The notes below the pieces were generated by a model. That model had not been told where the DNA came from, did no database searches, and saw only the letters and a list, made by a program, of their open reading frames with translations. A stretch of DNA of 64,000 nucleotides from Natrononativus amylolyticus (GTDB taxonomy: Archaea; Halobacteriota; Halobacteria; Halobacteriales; Natrialbaceae), in contig NZ_CP101458.1 in NCBI RefSeq assembly GCF_024362525.1, positions 558,001 through 622,000 of the forward strand, read 5' to 3'. Both the position numbers and the translations under genes were made by a program. Positions 1-8,258 of this stretch are shown here, piece by piece (positions within the stretch are counted from its first letter, which is position 1; every line of letters starts with the position of its first letter).

Positions 1-436
1 CGTGGGCGTAGGGCTCCCAGGACGAGCGCTTGAGCGTCGCCTGGCGGCGCATCGCCGCGCCGTCGACGAAGAAGCCGATCATCGGCGTCTCCGTCCACTT
101 CTTCATAGGGTAGTGAAAACAGTTGAGGAACTTGCCCTCCCCGTTGGCGAGCTCCTCTAACATCTCGTCGCGCGTCTTGATCCCCAGGGACTCGGCTGCC
201 CGGTAGAGCAGCTGTCCGTGGCCGATCTCGTCCTGCACCTTCGCGCTAAACGCGAGTTTGCGGTCGAGCGACGGCGCCTGCCGGATGAACGGGCGCTCGA
301 GATACGCGCCCATGATCTCCGAGTTTGCGTGGAACTGGATCATCCGCGTCGCCGCCTTGCGGTACTCCTCGGGCATGTCGTCCTTCGGACTGAACGCCCG
401 CGGCTCCGCCCGCTGTTTGACTGTCTCGAGGTCCAT
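1..436 (-). CDS. paaA: 1,2-phenylacetyl-CoA epoxidase subunit PaaA (partial, 5' end only)
   Basis: Catalytic diiron subunit of the multicomponent phenylacetyl-CoA ring epoxygenase (PaaABCE), which opens aerobic phenylacetate breakdown in the cytoplasm. About 145 N-terminal residues are visible; the gene runs off the left edge. The ferritin-like iron ligands are present: Glu40 in the NSEIMGAYLERPF segment and Glu70/His73 in QDEIGHGQLLYRAAE. The ATG at 436 is the first one and opens the conserved N-terminus MDLETVKQRAEPRAFSP. It is divergent from the HTH-10 regulator at 519, with a shared promoter region holding a perfect palindrome. The rest of the paa operon is presumably to the left, outside the window. 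Family assignment is confident. Confidence 0.9.
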   Translation of the reverse strand, partial: MDLETVKQRAEPRAFSPKDDMPEEYRKAATRMIQFHANSEIMGAYLERPFIRQAPSLDRKLAFSAKVQDEIGHGQLLYRAAESLGIKTRDEMLEELANGEGKFLNCFHYPMKKWTETPMIGFFVDGAAMRRQATLKRSSWEPYAH

Positions 437-473
437 GATCGTTGATTGGGGTTCGACGAGTGTACCTGTTGGC

Positions 474-487
474 CCGCCTATAGGCGG
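474..487. promoter_or_regulatory. Perfect 14-bp palindrome in the paaA/regulator divergent promoter
   Basis: CCGCCTATAGGCGG reads the same on both strands. For paaA (leftward) it lies between the TATA-like element at 490-497 and the expected transcript start, where a bound repressor would block initiation. Operator function is inference. Confidence 0.5.
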
Positions 488-489
488 CA

Positions 490-497
490 TTTATAAA
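490..497. promoter_or_regulatory. TATA box (TTTATAAA), usable in both directions
   Basis: TTTATAAA is self-complementary. It lies about 25 bases before the ATG at 519, so the HTH-10 gene would have a leaderless transcript. On the other strand it would give paaA a leader of roughly 30 bases. Confidence 0.6.
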
Positions 498-518
498 CTA
501 TTCCGTCGTACCTCGAGC

Positions 519-1157
519 ATGATCGAGGAGTGTCTCGTCGTCGAGTTCGCCGTTACCGGCGACGACTGCCCGCTGGCGGTCGCGACGCGACGAACCGGCT
601 CGCTGGTCGACGCACAGCCCCCGCAGCGGCGAACCGACGGGAACGCGCTCCTGCGGTTCAGCGCGCCCGCGGGGACGGGCCTTCGGGAGGCCCTCGATGC
701 GGACGACCGAATCCGGTACCTGCACGCCTCGCACACGGACGGGCGGACCAACTACCGGTGTCTCTCGCGCCACCCCTGCGTCGTCCACGCGCTGGTCGAC
801 GTCGGGTTCCTCGTCGACACCATCCAGTACCGGCGCGGGCGGGAGCGCTACACGGGGGCGGTCGTCGGCTACGACGTCCTCGAGGGCGTCCTCGAGGCCG
901 CCGGCGAGACCGTCGGCGTCACCCTCGAGCGGGTCTACCCGCTCGGCGGCGAGGACGAGGAGGCCGTCGCCCAGCGGTGGGATCTGACCCCCGCCCAGGA
1001 GGCGGCGATCCGGACGGCCTACGAGCGCGGGTACTTTTCGGTGCCGAAGGAGGCGACCGCGGCGGAGGTCGCTGCCGACCTCGGGATCGGCAAATCGGCG
1101 TTTCTCGAGCGTCTCCGTCGGGGACAGGCGGCCATCTTCCGCCAGCTGTTCGGCTAG
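519..1157 (+). CDS. HTH-10 family (bacterio-opsin activator-like) transcriptional regulator
   Basis: A 212-residue regulator. The last ~55 residues, from LTPAQEAAIRTAYERGYFSVP through LGIGKSAFLERLRRG, are the HTH-10 DNA-binding domain typical of haloarchaeal Bat-like proteins. The N-terminal ~150 residues form a small sensor-like domain with no obvious PAS or GAF signature. The reading frame is open far upstream, but the ATG at 519 is preferred: a TATA box lies 25 bases before it and the upstream extension would be antisense to paaA. Its position suggests local control of phenylacetate degradation, which is inference. Confidence 0.8.
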   Translation: MIEECLVVEFAVTGDDCPLAVATRRTGSLVDAQPPQRRTDGNALLRFSAPAGTGLREALDADDRIRYLHASHTDGRTNYRCLSRHPCVVHALVDVGFLVDTIQYRRGRERYTGAVVGYDVLEGVLEAAGETVGVTLERVYPLGGEDEEAVAQRWDLTPAQEAAIRTAYERGYFSVPKEATAAEVAADLGIGKSAFLERLRRGQAAIFRQLFG

Positions 1158-1160
1158 CCG

Positions 1161-2288
1161 TCAGGGCTCCGGCGTCGGCGGCGACTCGACGTCGTGGAGC
1201 AGCGAGTCGCCCGTCGCGTGATCGAACAGGCGGAGCTTCGACTCCGCGAAGGTGATCGCGATCCGTTCGTCCGTCGCGGGTTCGACGTCGGCGTCGACGC
1301 GGGCGATGAAGTCGTCGGCGATGTCGAGGTAGAGGTAGTTGTCGCTGCCGACCGGCTCGACGACCTCGACGACCGCCTCGATGCCGTCGTCGCCCGCCTC
1401 GGCCGGGTAGACGTCCTCCGGGCGGATGCCGAGCGTGAGCTCCTGGCCGTTCTCGACCTCGAGGCTCGCGCCGTAGTCGGGGCTCAGCGGGTAGCGCAAC
1501 CGGTCGTCGTCGGTGAGGACGAGGCCGTCGCCGCTCGCACGGGGGGTGACGTCGACGAAGTTCATGCTGGGCGAGCCGATGAAGCCGCCGACGAACCGGT
1601 TCGCCGGCCGGTCGTAGACGTCCTTCGGCGCGCCCGTCTGCTGGAGTTCGCCGTCCTCTAGGATCACGATCGCATCGCCCATCGTCATCGCCTCCTCCTG
1701 GTCGTGGGTGACGTAGACGGCGGTGATGCCGAGCTCGTCCTGGAGGCGCTGGATCTCCGCGCGCATCGTCGTCCGGAGCTTCGCGTCGAGGTTCGACAGC
1801 GGCTCGTCGAACAGGAACAGCTTGGGCTCGCGAACGATGGCTCGACCGAGCGCGACGCGCTGTTTCTGCCCGCCGGAGAGCTCGTCGGGTTTCTTCTCGA
1901 GGAGGTCCTCGATGTCCATCATCTCGGCGGCCCACTGCACCTTCTCCTGTCGTTCGGCTTTCGAGAGATCGGTGCTCATCCGCAGGCCGAACGCCATGTT
2001 CTGGTACACCGTCTTGTGCGGGTACAGCGCGTAGTTCTGGAACACCATCGCGATGTCCCGGTCGCGGGCGCTCTGGCTCGTGACGTCCTCGTCGTCGAGG
2101 TACAGCGAGCCGGCGGTCGGCTCCTCGAGGCCCGCGATCATCCGCAGGGTCGTCGTCTTCCCACAGCCCGACGGCCCCACGACGGTGACGAAATCGCCGT
2201 CGGGAACGGTGAGATTCAGGTCGTCGACGGCGACGATGGTCCCCCTGTCGTACTCCTTGCGGAGGTTCTCAACGCGCAGGCTTGCCAT
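1161..2288 (-). CDS. Sugar ABC transporter ATP-binding protein (MalK/UgpC type)
   Basis: ATPase of a CUT1-type carbohydrate importer, 375 residues. Visible motifs: Walker A GPSGCGKTT (38-46), Q-loop Gln84 in VFQNYALYP, signature LSGGQKQR (137-144), Walker B LFLFDEP (157-163) and switch His195. The C-terminal ~130 residues form the OB-fold regulatory domain seen in MalK/UgpC (IRPEDV motif near 300). It is divergent from the binding protein and two permeases at 2477-5867, which lack an ATPase of their own, so the four most likely form one importer. Maltose/trehalose/glucose class is inferred from family; the exact sugar cannot be read. Confidence 0.9.
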   Translation of the reverse strand: MASLRVENLRKEYDRGTIVAVDDLNLTVPDGDFVTVVGPSGCGKTTTLRMIAGLEEPTAGSLYLDDEDVTSQSARDRDIAMVFQNYALYPHKTVYQNMAFGLRMSTDLSKAERQEKVQWAAEMMDIEDLLEKKPDELSGGQKQRVALGRAIVREPKLFLFDEPLSNLDAKLRTTMRAEIQRLQDELGITAVYVTHDQEEAMTMGDAIVILEDGELQQTGAPKDVYDRPANRFVGGFIGSPSMNFVDVTPRASGDGLVLTDDDRLRYPLSPDYGASLEVENGQELTLGIRPEDVYPAEAGDDGIEAVVEVVEPVGSDNYLYLDIADDFIARVDADVEPATDERIAITFAESKLRLFDHATGDSLLHDVESPPTPEP

Positions 2289-2311
2289 TTGTACTGTGTC
2301 GGTGGATCGCC

Positions 2312-2319
2312 CTTATAAC
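2312..2319 (-). promoter_or_regulatory. TATA box of the sugar ABC ATPase gene
   Basis: Minus-strand AGTTATAAGG is centred about 27 bases before the ATG at 2288, consistent with a leaderless transcript. Confidence 0.55.
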
Positions 2320-2442
2320 TCTTTTCCCGAATTTCGAACGAGTGATGCATTATTTCGTATAACTTTCACCCGGCGCGGGTAGGGAGCGAGTACCGTCCGC
2401 CGATCGGTCGTTCCGCGGCCGGTCGACGCACCATGCAAAGGA

Positions 2443-2450
2443 CTAAATAT
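2443..2450 (+). promoter_or_regulatory. TATA box of the sugar-binding protein gene
   Basis: CTAAATAT is centred about 30 bases before the ATG at 2477. The ~190-base spacer between the divergent genes carries both promoters; I see no clear inverted repeat in it. Confidence 0.55.
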
Positions 2451-2476
2451 CTGAAGTCATAATTCATCACCTATTC

Positions 2477-3781
2477 ATGCCAATGGATAGGCGAACGCTG
2501 GTGAAGGTCATGGCGGGCGCAACGGCCACGGGGGCGCTCGCGGGATGCGTGAGTACCGAAGATCCCGGCGAGAACGGGGACGACAGCGACGACGCGGGCG
2601 GAGACGACGACGGTAACGGCTACGAGGAGGACGAGGACTGGCCGACCGTCGAGCCGGACGGCGTCTCAGGGGAGGCCGAACTCTGGTACGAGCTCCAGGA
2701 GGGTGAGGCGGCGGCGTTCACTTCTCACGTCGACAACTTCAACGACAGCTACGACGTAACGATTACCGCCGACGAGGTCGCGGAACTGCAGGACCAGACT
2801 ACCGCCGCGATCCCGGCCGGCGACGGCGCAGAGCTGTTCATGTGGGCCCACGACTGGATCGGCGAGTACTACGAGAACGGGTTCCTGAGCGACCAGAGCG
2901 ACACCCTCAGCATCGACCCCGAGGAGTACTTCGGCGAGAACGCCGACTCCGCGAGGTACGACGGTGCGACGCTGGGGCTGCCGTTCGCCGCGGAAACCGT
3001 CTCCCTGATCTACAACGAGGACTACGTCGACGAGGTACCGGACACCTTCGAGGAGGTCCTCGAGATCGCGGACGAACACCACGACCCCGACGCCGGCACC
3101 TACGGCTTCGCGTGGCCGATGGACGCCTACCACGTGAGCGCGATGCCGTACGGGTTCGGCGGCTACTACTACGACGACGACTCGGGCGAGCTCGGCCTGA
3201 CCGAGGACGGGACCGTCGAGGGCTTCGAGTACATTATCGACAACGTCTGGGAGTACATGGCCCAGGACCCCGACGGCGAGGCCCAGCAGTCGGTGTTTCT
3301 CGAGGGGAACTCGCCGTTCATCGTCAGCGGCCCGTGGCTGCTCGGTGACCTCGACTTCGACTACGGCGTCGCTCCGTGGCCCGACGCCGACGGCAACACG
3401 CCCAGCCCGTTCACGGGGGTCCAGTTGTTCTACTACACCGCCGCGATGGACGACGACGAGGAGCGGGCTGAGGCGGCCGTCGCGTTCACCGAGTGGTACA
3501 CGACGAACACGAGTATTATCACGCAGATGGCCGAAGAGCACGGGTACATCCCGGTTCACAACGCGTTCGCCGACGACGGCGAGGAACAGGACGAACTCTC
3601 GGCGGAACTCCAGGGCTTCTCCGCGGCGGTCGACCAAGGCCAGCCGATGGCGACCGCCCCCGAGTTCGGTGACGTCTGGGAGCCACTCGAGGACGAGTGG
3701 CTCGAGGCGCTCAACGGGAACAAGTCGGTCGCCGACGCGATGGCAGACGCCGAGAACCAGATTCAAAGCGCCTGGGACTGA
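2477..3781 (+). CDS. Sugar ABC transporter extracellular solute-binding lipoprotein
   Basis: 434-residue family 1 (MalE-like) binding protein that captures sugar outside the membrane. The N-terminus has a twin-arginine motif (DRRTLVKVM) and a lipobox ALAGC with Cys24 as the lipidation site, followed by an Asp/Glu/Gly-rich spacer (25-55), standard for haloarchaeal Tat lipoproteins. The mature part shows MalE-family features such as MWAHDWIGEYYENGFL and GLPFAAETVSLIYNEDYV. A second in-frame ATG two codons in is equally possible as the start. It is followed 11 bases later by the first permease. Substrate class (malto-oligosaccharide, trehalose or glucose) is inferred from homology. Confidence 0.9.
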   Translation: MPMDRRTLVKVMAGATATGALAGCVSTEDPGENGDDSDDAGGDDDGNGYEEDEDWPTVEPDGVSGEAELWYELQEGEAAAFTSHVDNFNDSYDVTITADEVAELQDQTTAAIPAGDGAELFMWAHDWIGEYYENGFLSDQSDTLSIDPEEYFGENADSARYDGATLGLPFAAETVSLIYNEDYVDEVPDTFEEVLEIADEHHDPDAGTYGFAWPMDAYHVSAMPYGFGGYYYDDDSGELGLTEDGTVEGFEYIIDNVWEYMAQDPDGEAQQSVFLEGNSPFIVSGPWLLGDLDFDYGVAPWPDADGNTPSPFTGVQLFYYTAAMDDDEERAEAAVAFTEWYTTNTSIITQMAEEHGYIPVHNAFADDGEEQDELSAELQGFSAAVDQGQPMATAPEFGDVWEPLEDEWLEALNGNKSVADAMADAENQIQSAWD

Positions 3782-3792
3782 GCACCCGTCCA

Positions 3793-4788
3793 ATGAGCCT
3801 GTCTTCAGTCGGGGATCGCTCGCGCGAGCGCTACGAGTCGGTCGTTCCGACGACCGTCCGGGAGTGGATCGACGAGAACAGCGCCGGCTTTCTCGTACTG
3901 CCCGGTCTGCTCCTGTTCTCGGCGTTCATGTTCTTCCCGCTCGTCTACACGATCTACCTGTCGTTCACCGACGCCGAGCCGTCGACGGTCTTTCAGGACG
4001 GTCCGGGCGGCGTCACCGGTTTCTTCGGACTCCGGGGGGAAGAGCAGTTCGTCGGCCTCGAGAACTACGCCGCCGTCCTCAGCGACCCGACGTTCTGGAA
4101 CTCGCTGGGAGTCACCTGGCTGTTCGTCGCCTGCAGCGTCGCGCTGAAGGTTGCGTTCGGGGTCTTCGTCGCGATGGTGTTGACGAGCGACCGGGTTCGC
4201 GGAAAGCGGTACCTCCGGTCGATCGCGATCATTCCCTGGGCGCTGCCGTCGATCTTCACGATCACCGTCTGGAGCGGCGTGTTCAGCTCCGCGCGGTTCG
4301 GGCTGGCGAACCAGGCGATGTTGTTCTTCGGGTTCGGCACCCAGGCGTGGCTGAACGACCGCTGGATGGCGTTCGCGAGCTACCTCCTGACAGAGATGTG
4401 GCTTGCGTACCCGTTCATGGTTATCATCACCGTCAGCGCGCTCCAGGCCGTTCCGGAGGAACTGATCGACGCCGCGAAGGTCGACGGCGCCGGCTACGTC
4501 CACCGGTTCTGGCACGTGATCGTTCCCGCGATCAAGCGCCCCGTGATGTTCGCGGCGATCCTCACCGCCGCGGCGTCGTTCACGCAGTTTCTCATCCCGT
4601 TCGTGTTCAACCGGGGCGGGCCGGGGCGCTCTAACGAACTCATCGTCCTCTACGGCTATCGCGAGGCGTTCAACTTCAACGCCTACGGCGCCGGCGCCGC
4701 GATCATGATGACCGCGATCGTTTTCATCGGGCTGTTCATGCTCGTCGCCGTCTGGAAGGGGCGTCTCGCCGAGGGGGTGAACGGCTGA
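3793..4788 (+). CDS. Sugar ABC transporter permease (MalF type)
   Basis: 331-residue inner-membrane permease with about six transmembrane helices, starting with FLVLPGLLLFSAFMFFPLVY near residue 35. The cytoplasmic EAA loop that docks on the ATPase is visible as EELIDAAKVDGAGYVHRFWH. The frame is open upstream into the binding-protein gene, but the ATG at 3793, 11 bases after that gene's stop, gives the natural N-terminus. Its stop overlaps the next permease's ATG by one base, showing translational coupling. Confidence 0.9.
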   Translation: MSLSSVGDRSRERYESVVPTTVREWIDENSAGFLVLPGLLLFSAFMFFPLVYTIYLSFTDAEPSTVFQDGPGGVTGFFGLRGEEQFVGLENYAAVLSDPTFWNSLGVTWLFVACSVALKVAFGVFVAMVLTSDRVRGKRYLRSIAIIPWALPSIFTITVWSGVFSSARFGLANQAMLFFGFGTQAWLNDRWMAFASYLLTEMWLAYPFMVIITVSALQAVPEELIDAAKVDGAGYVHRFWHVIVPAIKRPVMFAAILTAAASFTQFLIPFVFNRGGPGRSNELIVLYGYREAFNFNAYGAGAAIMMTAIVFIGLFMLVAVWKGRLAEGVNG

Positions 4789-5867
4789 TGTCCGTCCTCG
4801 GACGCATCGCCGGACAGATCGCGAGCGATCTGAAAGCGGCCCTCGAGAAGCCTCGAGAGCTGCGCGAGGGGATCCAGTACACGCTCGCGGGAATCCGGGA
4901 GGGGACCGTCGACCCGCGCGACGTGGCGAAAACCGTCTGCGCGACGGCGGCGGCGGTCGCGTTCGTGTTCGTCCTCCTGCTCCCCGTCTACTGGATCCTC
5001 ACCATCGCGCTTCAGGGCGAGGGGGCGACGCTGTACTCGACCGACAGCGCCGGGTTGATCCCGACGGAGTTCAGCCTCGACGCGTTCATCTGGGTGATCG
5101 GCGACGTCGCCATCCCCGCGAAGGTGATCGCGATCTCGATCCCGTTCACGGGCATCGAGTTCTACCTCTCCTGGCCGCGGATCGTCTTCTTCGACGCCAG
5201 CAACCACGTCGACTCGACGTCCGACTTCCCGCGGTACTTCTGGAACAGCCTCGTAATCGGCGTGACGACGGTGGTCATCGCGATGGCCGTCGTCGTGCCG
5301 GCGGCCTACGCGCTGTCGCGTCGGAAGTTCGTCGGCCGGATGAAGCTGCTGTACGGCTACGTCCTGTTCACGCAGGTCGGGGCCGGCCTCGGCATCGCGA
5401 CGGTGATCGCGCTGTACACGATCTTCTCGAGTTTCGGCGTGACGAACAACCGGTTCGTCCTCTCGGTGTACTACGCGGCGATGGCCGTCCCGTTCAACAC
5501 CTGGCTGTTGAAGACGTACATGGACTCGATTCCGGTCTCCTACGAGGAGGCCGCGATCATGGACGGCGCCTCGCCGTTTCGCGTCGCCTGGGAGATCGTC
5601 CTCCCGCTCGCCAAACCGGGACTGGCGACGATCTTCATCTTCATCTTCCTCGTCGGCTGGATGGAGTTCGTCATCGCCCAGCTCGTGCTCCGCCCGGAGA
5701 ACTACACCCTCCCGGTCGGGCTGTTCATGCTGGTCGACACCTACACCGTTCCGTGGGGGCAGTTCTCGGCGTTCGCGCTCGTCTACGCCTCGCCGGTCGT
5801 CTTCATCTACATGTTCGCCCAGCGGTACATCGAGGAGGGGCTGTCGTTCGGCGGTATGGAGGGGTAA
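4788..5867 (+). CDS. Sugar ABC transporter permease (MalG type)
   Basis: 359-residue partner permease. After a ~45-residue cytoplasmic N-terminus come about six membrane helices and the EAA motif EEAAIMDGASPFRVAWEIVLPLAKPG. Between the first two helices there is a long extracellular insert (roughly residues 75-145, including FYLSWPRIVFFDASNHVDST), longer than in small CUT1 permeases and similar to MalG proteins with an enlarged periplasmic loop. Start and stop of the two permeases share a base. It completes the importer with the genes at 1161, 2477 and 3793. Confidence 0.9.
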   Translation: MSVLGRIAGQIASDLKAALEKPRELREGIQYTLAGIREGTVDPRDVAKTVCATAAAVAFVFVLLLPVYWILTIALQGEGATLYSTDSAGLIPTEFSLDAFIWVIGDVAIPAKVIAISIPFTGIEFYLSWPRIVFFDASNHVDSTSDFPRYFWNSLVIGVTTVVIAMAVVVPAAYALSRRKFVGRMKLLYGYVLFTQVGAGLGIATVIALYTIFSSFGVTNNRFVLSVYYAAMAVPFNTWLLKTYMDSIPVSYEEAAIMDGASPFRVAWEIVLPLAKPGLATIFIFIFLVGWMEFVIAQLVLRPENYTLPVGLFMLVDTYTVPWGQFSAFALVYASPVVFIYMFAQRYIEEGLSFGGMEG

Positions 5868-5948
5868 CCGCGGCCGCTCGCCTCTCTCCGTCCACCGCTG
5901 CGTTCGCAGGGCCAACGACTACCCACGGCACCGTGGTAGCCCCTCGAG

Positions 5949-6905
5949 ATGACGCAGATCGGCTACACGCTCTCGAGCGAGGAGCACACCCCCACTGAAC
6001 TCGTCGAGAACGCCCGGCGCGCCGAGGAGATCGGCTTCGACTTCGTCTCGATCTCGGATCACTTCCACCCCTGGGTGTCCGCCCAGGGCGAGTCGGGGTT
6101 CGTCTGGAGCACCCTCGGCGGCATCGCGACCGCGACCGACGAGATCGACGTCGGCGTCGGCGTCACCTGCCCGACCTACCGCATCCACCCGGCGAACGTC
6201 GCCCACGCCGTCGCGACCGTCGCTTCGATGTTCGACGGCCGGTTCACCTTCGGCGTCGGCACCGGCGAGAACCTGAACGAACACGTCACCGGCGAGGGCT
6301 GGCCCGAACACGACGTCCGCCTCGAGCGCCTCGAGGAGGCGATGGACGTCATGCACACGCTCTGGGAAGGCGGCAACGTCAACCACCGCGGGAAGCACTA
6401 CACCGTCCAGAACGCCAAACTGTTCACCCTTCCCGAAGAAACCCCGCCGGTGGTCGTCTCCGCGTTCGGGCCGAAAACCGCACGGTGGGCGGCCGAGTAC
6501 GGCGACGGCCTCTGGTCGACGGGAACCGACGAGGAGGTCGCGAGCGAGTACGAGGAGGCTGGCGGAGAGGGGGCGCGCTACACCCAGCTCGACGTCTGTT
6601 ACGCCGAGAGCGAGGCGGAAGCCGTCGACACCGTCTACGAGTACTGGCCCAACGGCTCGATGCCCGGCGAGTTATCCCAGCAACTCGAGAGCCCAGCCCA
6701 CTTCGAGCAGGCCGCCCAGTTAGTCGAACGCGACGATATCGAGGAGGGGAGCACGATCACGACGCCCGACGTCGGAGAATACGTCGACAGCTACGAGGAA
6801 GCCGTCGAGGCGGGCTACGACCACGTCTACTTCCACCAGATCGGCCCCGACCAGAAGGCGTTCCTCGAGTTCTTCGAGGAGGAGTTGCAGCCGCGACTCT
6901 CGTAA
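5949..6905 (+). CDS. F420-dependent LLM-class oxidoreductase, G6PDH-like subfamily
   Basis: 318-residue TIM-barrel flavin/F420 enzyme of the luciferase-like family. The opening GYTLSSEEHTPTELVENARR, the SDHFHPW motif near residue 37 and GVGTGENLNEHVTGEGWP near 100 match the subfamily containing F420-dependent glucose-6-phosphate dehydrogenase. The sequence does not prove glucose-6-phosphate as substrate; haloarchaeal members are uncharacterised and may oxidise other hydroxyl compounds. It sits 80 bases downstream of the sugar permease on the same strand and may be co-transcribed, suggesting a role in oxidising the imported sugar. It is cytoplasmic with no signal peptide. Confidence 0.8.
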   Translation: MTQIGYTLSSEEHTPTELVENARRAEEIGFDFVSISDHFHPWVSAQGESGFVWSTLGGIATATDEIDVGVGVTCPTYRIHPANVAHAVATVASMFDGRFTFGVGTGENLNEHVTGEGWPEHDVRLERLEEAMDVMHTLWEGGNVNHRGKHYTVQNAKLFTLPEETPPVVVSAFGPKTARWAAEYGDGLWSTGTDEEVASEYEEAGGEGARYTQLDVCYAESEAEAVDTVYEYWPNGSMPGELSQQLESPAHFEQAAQLVERDDIEEGSTITTPDVGEYVDSYEEAVEAGYDHVYFHQIGPDQKAFLEFFEEELQPRLS

Positions 6906-7176
6906 GTCAGCGTTACTACACTTTTGTCACTCGCTCTGGTGGATTCGTCCAGTGAATCGGGATACGCTCGAGGACTATTTCGGTGCTCTCAGCGAAGAGA
7001 CCGCGGCGGAACGCCAGAGACGGATCGAGATGCAGCGATCCAGGTGTTCGGCCGAACGTCACGAACGGGCTCGGTCGATCGCCCGCGCGCTCGAGCGACC
7101 AGCCGAGTGATTCCGTCCACCCCCGAATCTCACCGCATCCCAATCCGTTTTCACTACCGCCGATGAAGCCGCGCAC

Positions 7177-8172
7177 ATGGAGTACACCACCCTCGGCAAC
7201 ACCGGGACGAAAGTCTCGAGACTGTGTTACGGCACCTGGCGCTTCGCCAAGGAGTCGGGCGGCACCGTCGAAACCGACCGCGAGGAGGCCCACGAACTGC
7301 TCGACGCCTGCCACGAGCACGGCATCAACTTCATCGACACCGCGAACGCCTACGGCGACCCCGACGGCACCGCGGAGGAGTACATCGGCGAGTGGCTCGA
7401 GAATCACGACCGCGAGGACTTCGTGATCGCCTCGAAGGTCTACTTCCCCTTCGACGGCTGGGGCGAGGCGGGGCCGAACGACTCAGGGCTCGGGCGCAAG
7501 CACATCCGCGCCCAGATCGAGGGCACCCTGGAACGGCTCGGCACCGACTACATCGATCTCTACTACATCCACCGCTGGGACGACGAGACGCCCATCCGGG
7601 AGACGATGCAAGTTCTCACCGAACTCGTCCGCGAGGGGAAGGTCCACTACCTCGGCGCCTCCTCGATGGCCGCCTGGAAGCTCACCAAGGCGCTGTGGAC
7701 CAGCGACGTCGAGGGCCTCGAGCGCTTCGACGTCACCCAGCCGATGGTCAACGCCGCCCACTACGACGAGGTCGGCGACTACCTCGACGTCTGCGCCGAC
7801 CAGGACCTCGCGGTCTGTCCGTACTCGCCGCTCGCGGGCGGCTTCCTCACCGGCAAGTACGAGCGCACCGACGACGGCGGCGTCGAGGCTCCCGACGGTT
7901 CGCGGGGCAGCCTCCAGGAAACCTTCGGCGACCGCTACGCGACCGATCGGGCGTGGGACGTCCTCGAGACGATCGAGGCCGTCGGCGAGGAGGTCGACGC
8001 CTCCCCCGCCCAGGTGTCGCTGCGCTGGCTGATGGACCAGGGCCGCTTCTCGTGCATCCCGATCGTCGGCGCGCGGTCGCCCGACCAGCTCGAGGAGAAC
8101 GTCGGCGCCGTTGACGTCGAGTTGAGCGACGAGCAGTTCGAGCGGATCGACGCGGCTCGAAACGGCTCGTAA
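7177..8172 (+). CDS. Aldo/keto reductase family oxidoreductase
   Basis: 331-residue NAD(P)H-dependent TIM-barrel reductase. The catalytic tetrad is complete: Asp54, Tyr59, Lys87 and His122 (in DLYYIHRWD). The C-terminal cofactor site GARSPDQLEENVGAV is present. It resembles the YajO/general-stress AKR branch that acts on sugars and aldehydes. It lies 270 bases after the F420-dependent oxidoreductase, with no other gene seen in the gap, and continues the sugar-oxidation theme. The ATG is clear and the length typical. Confidence 0.88.
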   Translation: MEYTTLGNTGTKVSRLCYGTWRFAKESGGTVETDREEAHELLDACHEHGINFIDTANAYGDPDGTAEEYIGEWLENHDREDFVIASKVYFPFDGWGEAGPNDSGLGRKHIRAQIEGTLERLGTDYIDLYYIHRWDDETPIRETMQVLTELVREGKVHYLGASSMAAWKLTKALWTSDVEGLERFDVTQPMVNAAHYDEVGDYLDVCADQDLAVCPYSPLAGGFLTGKYERTDDGGVEAPDGSRGSLQETFGDRYATDRAWDVLETIEAVGEEVDASPAQVSLRWLMDQGRFSCIPIVGARSPDQLEENVGAVDVELSDEQFERIDAARNGS

Positions 8173-8258
8173 CGAGTGGGCACGCCCGCAATTTCACGGT
8201 ATTTTCACGGGAGAGAATCGTCGGACCGACGGTGAACACGGCCGCGTCTCGAGGCCCC

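Noticed and set aside
2666..3793. Long open frame antisense to the sugar-binding protein
   Set aside because: Composition (Val/Arg/Gly/Leu repeats) is the mirror of the real gene; no start context and no domain.
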